From contig NZ_RWIT01000010.1 in NCBI RefSeq assembly GCF_003944715.1, forward strand, positions 62,001-126,000: DNA of 64,000 nt, in the 5' to 3' direction. The DNA comes from Hymenobacter rigui. GTDB taxonomy: Bacteria > Bacteroidota > Bacteroidia > Cytophagales > Hymenobacteraceae. The translations under genes were made by a program, and so were the position numbers. Every line of letters begins with the position of its first letter. The stretch's first letter is position 1. The notes under the pieces were generated by a model. The model did not search any database. It saw only the letters and a program-made list of their open reading frames with translations, and was not told where the DNA came from. Positions 16,799-24,689 of the stretch are shown piece by piece.

Positions 16799-17566
16799 GG
16801 CGACTTCGTGGCACGCACCAGCAGCAGCCCGACCAGTCCGTGGGATGCGGAGCGCGGCAACTATCGCTTCTGGGCGGCCAGCTACGACGCGGGAGGTAAC
16901 CTGGTGACGATGCGCCGGCGGGGCCTGGTGGCTGCCGCCACGCGCACGACCAAAGCTCAATACGGAGAGACTGACAACCTGCGCTACCGCTACACGCCGG
17001 CTACCAGCGAGCCGGAGAGCAACCGCCTGCAGTGGGTGGACGATCTGGCCCCGGCCGTGACCAGCTGGGGCGCGAAGGTGCCCGAGCGCCCGGACTTCTC
17101 GGATGGGGCTACGGCTGGCTCGACTACCCCGGACTACACCTATGATGCGGCCGGTTCGCTGACGAGCGATAAGAACAAGGGTATCACGCGTATTCAGTAC
17201 AACCACCTGCACCTGCCCGAGCTGATCGAGTGGCAGAACGGCAACAAGCTGCAGTACCTCTACACGGCCACCGGGCAGAAGGTGGCCAAGCTGGCCACGG
17301 AAGCCGGCAAGCCCGCGCCCGTACGCACGGACTACCTGGGCGCGTGGCAGTACGAGCGGGATTCGCTACGCTGGCTCACCCACGCGGAAGGACGGGCCTG
17401 TACCTGTACCGGCGTGACTTGGCGGGGGGGTATCAGCACGAAGGTGCAGTACGAGTACACCCTAAAGGATCACCTGGGCAACCTGCGGGTCGCCTTCCAC
17501 CCGGGGGAGAAGACGAGCTATTACGCCGGTCTGGACTCCAACCCGGAGCAGACCCGCCGTGAGTAG
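16799..17566 (+). pseudogene. RHS/YD-repeat protein, 5'-truncated fragment
   Basis: About 255 codons of RHS-repeat protein begin abruptly after the MITE-like element ('YRFWAASYDAGGNLVTMRR', 'DYTYDAAGSL', 'LQYLYTATGQKVAKL'). They end at 'LKDHLGNLRVAFHPGE' and an in-frame TAG at 17564-17566. The same frame resumes five codons later as a typical RHS continuation, so the TAG is a nonsense mutation. Between about 17392 and 17443 the RHS sequence ('GLYLYRRDLAGGYQHE') is found one frame over, so two compensating single-base indels also occurred. There is no start signal or secretion signal. The missing 5' part of such genes is normally thousands of bases. Confidence 0.8.
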
Positions 17567-17581
17567 CACAGCCTCGACTCG

Positions 17582-19084
17582 GTGAGCGTATCGACGCCGA
17601 TTCGTCAGACGGTGGGGCAGCAGTTCGCCCACTCCGGGGACGGGGTAGCCCTGTTGAACGCCGGTGGTACCAGCCCACGGCCGCTGGGTCCGGTGAAGCA
17701 GCTGACCGTGGCCCGTGGGGATACGGTGGACGTGACCGCCTTCGGCATGTACCAGCAGCCGGTGCAGCAAAGCAACTGGGGCTTCTCGCTCGCCAGCTTC
17801 GTGGCTTCCTTGCTGCAGCAGCAGCCGGCCGCTCCGTTCATGGACGGGGGTAAGCGGGTGCGGGTGTTGCCGCTGTTGAACGTGGGATTAGGCTTGGTGC
17901 CGGTCGTGCAGCAGCTCAGCGGGGGCGTGCCTAAGTCCTACCTGCGGGTGCTGGTCTACAACGCCGACTCGGCTCTGGTCGATTCTAGGACCCAGCAGCT
18001 GACCAGCATAGCACAAGGTGGCTACGAGCAGTTGAGCCTGCGCGTATTCGTGCCCCAGGCGGGGTATGTGCAGACCTACGTGGCCAACGAGAGCGACACG
18101 GACGTGTTCTTCGACGACATCACCGTCGAGCACCGCCAGGGCCTGCAGGTGCAGGAGAATCAGTATGACCCCTATGGACTGGATCTCGCCGGGCTTTCGC
18201 ATAGTTCAATACCGGGAAATAAGTATACATTTAATGGAAAAGAACAACAAAGTGATTTCGGCTTCAATTGGCAGGACTTTGGCTTTAGGATGTACGATTA
18301 TACTATTGGGCGATGGAATACAACAGACCCATTAAGTGGAATGAGAAACTGGGTTCAACCTTATAATTTTGTTCAAAACAATCCACTTAATAGACTAGAC
18401 CCTAATGGTTTAACAGATTTTACTTTGGACAAGAAGACTGGTGATGTCAAGCAAGTTGGTACGTCTAATGATGATCCAGATAGAATTCTAAGAACTGATA
18501 AGAATGGTATTAAGTATAAGAAAAATGGAGAGGCGAGGGTTGCTATAGGTAATATTGAGAAAGGAATATTAGAGAATGGTCAAAATTTCAGGAATAATGA
18601 CAACCTCATTAAGGTCAACGGAAATAACCAGCCCAGCAGCAAGGGAGTAGAAAGCTTTGCGCTAAAATTATCAAATTATTTGGGTATCGAAATAGCTGGA
18701 ATCTATATGTCAAAAACAGATAATGGCAATATTTCTCACATAGCAATAGGATACTATGGTGGCAACACCCTCACATCAGCAAAATCTCATGGTAACACCC
18801 TGGCTTACTCAGAAAATCTAACAGTGACAGGCTTCTTTCATACTCACCCATCAATGAATGTCAGGTTATCCGACAGAGTTGTTCCCTCAGACAATGATTT
18901 AACTTCAATGAATAATTATAATACAGTTATTAAAAATGAAAACATTATTTCTGTTAGCGGTACTTGCATAAAATATTCACATAATTTGCAATATTTTTTT
19001 ATCACTTCTCCGGAAATATATGATCCAAGTCAAGATTTTATGAAAATAAATTACACAACAGGATATTCATCTAGGCTTGACTAA
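17582..19084 (+). CDS. RHS core plus JAB-like C-terminal toxin domain (3' part of broken RHS gene)
   Basis: The open frame is 500 codons, in the same frame as the upstream fragment. Codons ~1-200 are GC-rich RHS linker. 'YDPYGLDLAGL' to 'RLDPNGLTDF' (about 198-280) is the RHS-associated core, whose end normally marks where variable toxin tails start. The tail, about 281-500, holds 'FFHTHPSMN...PSDNDLTSM', the His-x-His-Pro...Ser-x2-Asp zinc signature of JAB/MPN-type peptidases, as in JAB-like polymorphic toxins. Base composition switches from GC-rich to AT-rich near 18200, within the core, consistent with replacement of the tail by recombination. The first codon (GTG) is not a convincing start; the gene is probably not translated as such now. 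Confidence 0.7.
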   Translation: MSVSTPIRQTVGQQFAHSGDGVALLNAGGTSPRPLGPVKQLTVARGDTVDVTAFGMYQQPVQQSNWGFSLASFVASLLQQQPAAPFMDGGKRVRVLPLLNVGLGLVPVVQQLSGGVPKSYLRVLVYNADSALVDSRTQQLTSIAQGGYEQLSLRVFVPQAGYVQTYVANESDTDVFFDDITVEHRQGLQVQENQYDPYGLDLAGLSHSSIPGNKYTFNGKEQQSDFGFNWQDFGFRMYDYTIGRWNTTDPLSGMRNWVQPYNFVQNNPLNRLDPNGLTDFTLDKKTGDVKQVGTSNDDPDRILRTDKNGIKYKKNGEARVAIGNIEKGILENGQNFRNNDNLIKVNGNNQPSSKGVESFALKLSNYLGIEIAGIYMSKTDNGNISHIAIGYYGGNTLTSAKSHGNTLAYSENLTVTGFFHTHPSMNVRLSDRVVPSDNDLTSMNNYNTVIKNENIISVSGTCIKYSHNLQYFFITSPEIYDPSQDFMKINYTTGYSSRLD

Positions 19085-19111
19085 TTTGAATAAAATCAAA
19101 CTCAAAAGAGC

Positions 19112-19666
19112 ATGAAGAGCCATTTTTTAAAATCAACTTACGTAATTATAGTAAATATACTTATCGTATGTTCATCTTTTGTTATTTGTGAAAATGACTT
19201 AGATGACAGAACAAAATTTATTAAAAAATCAATAGAAATTTTTTACAAAAAAGATATTAAAAAATTTAAAAATTATAATGTGTTTTCTGTTTCAGAAGGA
19301 ATTTTTAAAGAAAGCATTTCTGTTGTTAGAATAGGGAGGCATAACACTGAAAATCCTTTATTGTACAAAGGAAGTTTTAGTGATATGCCAGCAAATATAT
19401 ACCCTACAAGAGTTGTAGTATTGAATAACAATCTATTTTTTTGGTATGATGAACATGAGCCTATGAATGCAAGTACTATGGAAATATTAAAAAAGTATGG
19501 AGTAATAAAATATAAAAATATTCATTATGAGATTAATAAATTAAGCATTGATGATTCGCAAAAAGCAGCTCATTATTACTATTGCAGAACAAATATGAAA
19601 AATAAAAAAAAATTTATAACCAATAAAGGAATAGGGACATATGATCCAAATATTAAATGCGAATAA
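19112..19666 (+). CDS. Exported AT-rich hypothetical protein, candidate immunity protein
   Basis: The 184-aa protein has an N-terminal signal peptide or anchor (residues 1-26, 'YVIIVNILIVCSSFVIC') followed by a lysine-rich soluble domain. No family is recognised. It begins 27 bp after the RHS-JAB toxin stop, on the same strand and with the same very low GC. This is the usual position and style of a polymorphic-toxin immunity gene. The export signal would place it in the periplasm or outer membrane. That fits a toxin acting outside the cytoplasm, or else argues against it being a classical immunity protein. Function is inferred only from position. Confidence 0.65.
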   Translation: MKSHFLKSTYVIIVNILIVCSSFVICENDLDDRTKFIKKSIEIFYKKDIKKFKNYNVFSVSEGIFKESISVVRIGRHNTENPLLYKGSFSDMPANIYPTRVVVLNNNLFFWYDEHEPMNASTMEILKKYGVIKYKNIHYEINKLSIDDSQKAAHYYYCRTNMKNKKKFITNKGIGTYDPNIKCE

Positions 19667-19758
19667 TTAATAGCGTTATTAGCTTTCAATAAAAATTAAC
19701 GTGATTATATAGTTAATTTACGAGAATTTTGGCCTTGGTTAAAAGTTTGGTACAAAAG

Positions 19759-19965
19759 TTAATCGATGGCCGTGCCAGCGGCCACCTTTCGGTGGGCATG
19801 GATGACGACGTTTCGGTGGCGTAAGTACTTATAAAGAGTGACCTTGGAGATGTGCAGGCGCTGAGCAATCCCGTTGACGCCGAGCTGCGGCTCGCGGTAG
19901 AGCATCTCGGCGATGATGGCCGTGCGCTCGGCCTGCGTGCGCAATAAGCCACAAAAAAAGGCCAC
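19759..19965 (-). pseudogene. Remnant of a site-specific recombinase C-terminal HTH
   Basis: This 68-codon fragment contains 'LGVNGIAQRLHISKVTLYKYLR', a helix-turn-helix of the resolvase/invertase C-terminal type ('hTLYKYL' is the recognition helix end). The catalytic serine domain is absent and the upstream end runs into a terminator. It lies at the right border of the AT-rich RHS island and may be a leftover of the element that brought it. The exact 5' limit is unknown. Confidence 0.55.
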
Positions 19966-19988
19966 TGCTCCCGAAGCAGTGGCCTTTT
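19956..19988 (-). terminator. Terminator of the large T9SS protein gene
   Basis: The 14-bp stem AAAAGGCCACTGCT/AGCAGTGGCCTTTT has a 5-nt loop and is followed on the minus strand by a T run. It begins 21 bp after the stop at 20010. Confidence 0.88.
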
Positions 19989-20009
19989 GAATTTAGCAGG
20001 TGAAAGACC

Positions 20010-23000
20010 TTAGTTTTTCACCATCGGAAGGTTGATGTTCACCGACTGCCCGCTGATCCGCACGATGTAGGAGCCCATGGGCAGGCTTGGGGCAAGCGGA
20101 TGTTCCTGCCCGCCGCTGAGCTGCGTATGGTACACGCGGCGGCCGGCCAGATCCAGCACATCCACCTGGTAGGAGCCCGTGGGCAGGGCCTGCAGGTCCA
20201 GCGTGAAGCGTCCCTGGTGCGGGTTAGGATACAGCGTAGCCGAGCCCTGCGCCCGCTCAAAGCGGACAGTACGCACCATTGAGTAGGTGCCGGGACCATC
20301 CAGATCCACTTGGCGCAGGCGGTAGTACACCATTTTGCTGGTCCGGCGGCCGGCCCCGGCATCGAGGAAGCGGTACGTGGAGGCTGCCGAAGTGGTGCCT
20401 TTACCCTGCACGGATCCTACTTGCTCAAAGTCAACGCCATTGAGACTCCGCTCCACCTCAAACCGGTCGTTGTTCAACTCCTGCGCCGTAGCCCAAGTGA
20501 GTACGGCATCCTGGCCGGCAGCTTTGGCCGCGAAGCTGATGAGGGTGACGGGCAGGGGGCGGCTGATGGTCACATCTTCATTAGAAGAGCTGGAAGCAGA
20601 GTAGTTGCTGCCGCCGGCCGCGCCCAGGCTGCCATCGGTAGTGCCGGCGTAGTTGCCGCCGGGAGTTACCACAGCTGCTGCCGTGGTGCGGAAAGGATCG
20701 GCGTACGTTACCGTAGCATTGGCCTGGTAAGCAAAGTTATCCTGAGCCGAGGCAGCCAGGGTAGCCCGGAATGTAATGGTGAGCGTAGCTCCGCCCGGAA
20801 TGATGAGGTTGCCGAATTCGGCCTGGCTCACGTTGTTGTTCGGTAAAGTTACTCCGGTTACCGAAGTGGTGGTGCCGTTGGCGTCACGTAGGGTGATGAC
20901 GGGCGTGAAGCCCCCATCGTAGCGAATAATGTTGTTAGCCAATGCGGCTAGTACATTCACCCCGGTAGCTTGTCCTCCCGTATTGGAAACCGTGATGGTA
21001 AATGTAGCCGGCTGCACGCTGCTGCCTGCACCACCCATGCGCTGCACATTAGGAGTGGAAGTAGCCATAGCTACCGACAAAGAAGGCAGACACGGCCCTG
21101 ATCCGCCAATAATAGTGGAGCCAGCATCGGTAACATTGAGTACAGGAACACCATTGGCGCCAGCAGTGGCACCGAAGGCCGTGGTAGCAGTACCGGTGTT
21201 GCCGCGGGCTCCGCCGGTATTTACCTCGGTGCCCAGGTCACTGTTGCTGAAGATAAAGCCGCCGCCGCCGCCGCCACCAGGCCCATACGTAGCCGAGGAG
21301 CCGGTAAGGGCGTTGCCGCCGATGCCTCCCGTAGCCGTGAGCGTCATGTTCGCCGTACCGCCGGTGTTGGTTGCCAGCAATACTACTGTGCCGCCTGCGC
21401 CGCCGCCGCCGCCGCCGTTGGTGTAGGAGGTAGTGAGGCCGGCAGTGGGGGCGTTGCCGCCATTGGCCCGCAACTCGCCGGTGCCACTGAGGTAGCCCGT
21501 GCGCAGTACCACAATGCCGCCGCCGTTGCCGCCGCTACTTTGAGTACCAGCCTCTTCCGTGGAGCCGGCACCACCGCCGCCACCCAAAAACCAGCGTCCT
21601 AGACTTCCTGCAAAACCGGCCCCGCCCGCCGCGCGAATAGTGTTATCGGCCGAGCCGTTGTTGCGTCCGCCCATGCCACCAGCTGCATCGTTGCTTCCGC
21701 CACCACCACCGGCCCCACCGGTGTTGGCGGTGGTAGACATGAGGTCGGCAGCACCGCCCCCGGCGTTGCCGGGAGCTCCGCGGCCAACACTGCCCGTGCG
21801 GTAGCCTTCCACGCCCGTATCCACCACCGCGGTGCCGTTAAATACAAACCGTGGAGTGCCGGCCCGGCCTTCGCCCTTAGAACCGTGTGCTCCGGCGGTA
21901 CTTGTACTGGCCACGTTACGGAAGTCGGCATCGGCATAGCTGGCGTTACCGGTGTATTGACGAGCCCCGCCTCCCCGAAATCCTTTGCCACTCATATCCA
22001 GTCGGCTGCCCGTACCGGTAAATGTGGTTTGCCCTGCCACATCAAGTACCAGCACTCCTCCGGCTTCGCCGTTCCAGGCCGTACCCGTTACTGCGCCCGT
22101 TACCATCAGCGACGAATACTGAGGTACTCTCACTACCTGAAAGCGCCGTTGTCCGGTGGGGTTGGATGCATCATTGTAATCAACCCGTTGGTACACCCTG
22201 CCCAGTGCTTTGGCCAGTGTGAGCGTACCACCTGAAAGCGGTACCGAGTTGGTGGCAATGGCGTACTCATAATAACCGGCTGTAAACGTAGCACCGCCCA
22301 GATTACCATTGCCTCCGCCCGCCGTACCGTTGCCATACGTATCGGCGTTGTCAGTATTGAGGTCGGCTCCCTGAGTTTGGAGAATCATCACTAGGTCGCC
22401 GACGCTGATAGGCGTAGTGCCTCCTACAGCCGCGCCCAGCGTCAGGCTTGTGGCATTGGTTACGGTGGTAGCCCCGCCTGGGAAATAGGTGTTGGGCGTT
22501 GAACTGCTGGTTAAAGCACCCGGTCCGTCTTTGCCCGGAGTTGCGCAGGCCGTAGCGGCATTCGTTACGCCCTCCACCACTGTTGTGATGGTGGCGGTGT
22601 TGTTGCTGATAACCGGATCAGGGGTAGCGGAACTCACGCCGGTAGTAGCCGTAACGGAGCCCGAAGCCGGGCTGGTAAAGCGAACTGTGTTTACCACGGC
22701 CGTTGCGCCGCTGGCCAGGCTGGCCGTAGTAGCAAACGTGACCAGCCCGCTACTGGCGTTATAGCTGCCGCTGGATACCACTACTCCCGTGAGGCCGGTG
22801 GGCAGTTGCACAGTGGGTACCACATTGGTGGCAGTTTCAGTGCCCAGGTTGCTGGTATTAATGGTATAGGTAATCTGGGCCCCAGGACTGGCGGAAGTAG
22901 GACCACTGATGCTGGAAATCAAATCAGCCCCCTTCACGATGATAGTGATGTTTGCCGGGCTTGATCGGTCGCCCAGTACAGATGCTACCGTGTAGGGAAT

Positions 23001-24140
23001 AGTAACTACCCCGGCGAAAGTTGCAACCGGAGTAAACGAAACAACCCCATTGCTGCCCATCGTGAACGTGCCTTGCCCGGCCACGGTAAAGGTGTTGTCA
23101 ATTGCAGGAGTACTGGGGTCGAGGTCAACCGAGGTGGCATCAAGGTTACTGCCCTGGGCTACGTCGTTGCTGAGAATGTTGAGCGAAACCGGAACGTTGA
23201 ATACAGTGCCCGCCACGTCATCATTGGCAAAAGGTGCTTTCACGATGGCCAGGTTGCGGATTTCGTGGAAGTTATTGCTGCCGCCCGTGGAGCCGGCAAA
23301 GCCGATGCGCAGGTTGGGTGGAGGAGTGGAGATGGTGACGCGGTTGACGGCCGTGGTAACGGCATTACCGTGCTGAATGCGCACCGTAATCTGATACGTG
23401 CCGTTGGCTTGCGGAATTACATCAATGTAGGCTCTGCGAAAGTCGGCGCTGCCCTGCTGGGCCCGCGCCGTTGGTACATCGAGGCTGAAGGGCAAGGTGC
23501 CACTGCCCGCCAGATACGGATAATCCGTGTTGCTCTGGCCATTGCCCGGCCCGCGCAACGAAACTGCATCGGGGCGGGAGCCCGGACCGCCCACGCGGCC
23601 CTCAGATGGGTTGGCAAAGTTGCCAAACTCATCTATACCAATGCCCACGTAGCCATTGGGCACCCCGTTGCTGATAGGGTCCACGGTTTTCTGGGCGTAA
23701 CCCAATGAGCCGCCGGAGGCTCCGCTGGTAAACGCCGCGGCCGAGGTTTTGTCGGCATCAATCAGGAATACCGAAAATCCGTCGGCTCCGTTGCCCCCGT
23801 AGGAGAAAAACTCAAACGAGATACTGAAGCCCGAAGGTGCCGGAAACGAGGCGTTGTCGATAGCAAATCCAGCCTGGTTGCCGGCGTTGTCAGTGAGGCG
23901 CAGGTAGCCGGAACCGTTGGCATCTACCCCGCTGGCGGCCGTCAGTACGGCACTGTTGGGGTTGCCTCCCAACCGGAAGCCCGAGCCGGAAGTGGCCGTG
24001 TTCTTAAACGACTCAACTCGGGGAAACTGCGCCAACGCAGCAGTAGAGCAGGCCAAAATGACGCCCCAACTGGTAAATAGCCGGCGCAAAGACCGGCTAC
24101 GTTGTCGGGTTGAGCATGAAGAGAGAAAAGTTGTTGACAT
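20010..24140 (-). CDS. Giant secreted lectin/DUF11 protein with T9SS C-terminal sorting domain
   Basis: The 1376-aa protein starts at the ATG at 24140 ('MSTTFLSSCSTRQ'), which gives a signal peptide ending near 'CSTAALAQ'. An L-type lectin-like domain follows at about 30-245 ('FEFFSYGGNGADGFSVFLIDA'), then a CshA/cadherin-like repeat ('NDDVAGTVFNVPVSLNILSND'). A DUF11 repeat comes next ('VTYTIN'-type, 'ETATNVVPTVQLPTGL'). There is a long glycine-rich stretch (about 690-960, many GGGG), a second DUF11-like domain, a beta-sandwich ('LTWATAQELNNDRFEVERS') and a sorting tail ('TLYPNPHQGRFTLDL...SYIVRI'). It should be exported by Sec, then by T9SS, to the cell surface as an adhesin. It is a single gene with a long AT-rich upstream region. 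Confidence 0.92.
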   Translation of the reverse strand: MSTTFLSSCSTRQRSRSLRRLFTSWGVILACSTAALAQFPRVESFKNTATSGSGFRLGGNPNSAVLTAASGVDANGSGYLRLTDNAGNQAGFAIDNASFPAPSGFSISFEFFSYGGNGADGFSVFLIDADKTSAAAFTSGASGGSLGYAQKTVDPISNGVPNGYVGIGIDEFGNFANPSEGRVGGPGSRPDAVSLRGPGNGQSNTDYPYLAGSGTLPFSLDVPTARAQQGSADFRRAYIDVIPQANGTYQITVRIQHGNAVTTAVNRVTISTPPPNLRIGFAGSTGGSNNFHEIRNLAIVKAPFANDDVAGTVFNVPVSLNILSNDVAQGSNLDATSVDLDPSTPAIDNTFTVAGQGTFTMGSNGVVSFTPVATFAGVVTIPYTVASVLGDRSSPANITIIVKGADLISSISGPTSASPGAQITYTINTSNLGTETATNVVPTVQLPTGLTGVVVSSGSYNASSGLVTFATTASLASGATAVVNTVRFTSPASGSVTATTGVSSATPDPVISNNTATITTVVEGVTNAATACATPGKDGPGALTSSSTPNTYFPGGATTVTNATSLTLGAAVGGTTPISVGDLVMILQTQGADLNTDNADTYGNGTAGGGNGNLGGATFTAGYYEYAIATNSVPLSGGTLTLAKALGRVYQRVDYNDASNPTGQRRFQVVRVPQYSSLMVTGAVTGTAWNGEAGGVLVLDVAGQTTFTGTGSRLDMSGKGFRGGGARQYTGNASYADADFRNVASTSTAGAHGSKGEGRAGTPRFVFNGTAVVDTGVEGYRTGSVGRGAPGNAGGGAADLMSTTANTGGAGGGGGSNDAAGGMGGRNNGSADNTIRAAGGAGFAGSLGRWFLGGGGGAGSTEEAGTQSSGGNGGGIVVLRTGYLSGTGELRANGGNAPTAGLTTSYTNGGGGGGAGGTVVLLATNTGGTANMTLTATGGIGGNALTGSSATYGPGGGGGGGFIFSNSDLGTEVNTGGARGNTGTATTAFGATAGANGVPVLNVTDAGSTIIGGSGPCLPSLSVAMATSTPNVQRMGGAGSSVQPATFTITVSNTGGQATGVNVLAALANNIIRYDGGFTPVITLRDANGTTTSVTGVTLPNNNVSQAEFGNLIIPGGATLTITFRATLAASAQDNFAYQANATVTYADPFRTTAAAVVTPGGNYAGTTDGSLGAAGGSNYSASSSSNEDVTISRPLPVTLISFAAKAAGQDAVLTWATAQELNNDRFEVERSLNGVDFEQVGSVQGKGTTSAASTYRFLDAGAGRRTSKMVYYRLRQVDLDGPGTYSMVRTVRFERAQGSATLYPNPHQGRFTLDLQALPTGSYQVDVLDLAGRRVYHTQLSGGQEHPLAPSLPMGSYIVRISGQSVNINLPMVKN

Positions 24141-24203
24141 AGCGTTTGGTAGAGAATGGTGAAGCAGAAGGACGAGTGCAGCAAAGGCTGCATGATGAGC
24201 CAT

Positions 24204-24543
24204 TCGTAAAGACGGCTTACTGCAATGATATAGAACATTTCAAATAAATTGCATCTATCTTATAGAAATTACATATTCTATATAAATAGTAAAATAGTTA
24301 TTATTCTAAGCTCAGCAGTTTTTTAAACAGAAAGAGTAGAAATGAGTAATAGCTTGATTAACAAACTGTAGTTTGTGGTTAAGTGACCACTTTAGTCTTG
24401 TTTATATTGTTCTGGTATTGGATAGGATAATTCGATTCACCTACTATGTTATTTTAAGGAATAATTAATAAATTGTAATAATTAAAGGTTGGTACATTGA
24501 TCGGAATCCGATTGTGATTTTTTTAAGGAAGCCGTGAAGAAGA
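24204..24543. other. AT-rich upstream region without genes
   Basis: About 340 bp of AT-rich DNA lies between the T9SS protein and the NFACT gene. No coding frame is convincing. It holds a 7+2+7 inverted repeat, ACAAACT-GT-AGTTTGT (24361-24376), followed by GTGGT...ACCAC (24376-24390), which could be a regulator site for the large surface-protein gene. No TAnnTTTG box was found. Confidence 0.4.
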
Positions 24544-24609
24544 GAATGAGCCCAGTGGCGGGTCCGGCACCGACTATCAGCAGTCGGTGCCGGACCCGCC
24601 ACTGGGCTC
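24544..24609. repeat. Perfect 29-bp stem hairpin after the NFACT gene
   Basis: Two perfectly complementary 29-nt arms (24544-24572 and 24581-24609) flank an 8-nt loop, TATCAGCA. There is no T run on either side, so it is not a standard terminator. It lies 80 bp downstream of the NFACT stop. It does not belong to the repeat families seen elsewhere in the window. Confidence 0.85.
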
Positions 24610-24689
24610 ATGGAAAAGTGGCTTTCTCGCTGGTTCAGTTGAAAAAGTGTTAGGCTGACTATTGGCTATCCGGCAGCAGACAAGCGGTA

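Noticed and set aside
17564..17566. Programmed readthrough or recoding at the RHS TAG
   Set aside because: No stimulatory context is visible, and the nearby compensating indels and missing 5' end argue for simple decay.
21241..21760. Apparent microsatellite of GCC/GCCGCC triplets
   Set aside because: It encodes the glycine-rich stretch of the T9SS protein with mixed codons, so it is protein-level repetition and not a simple tandem array.
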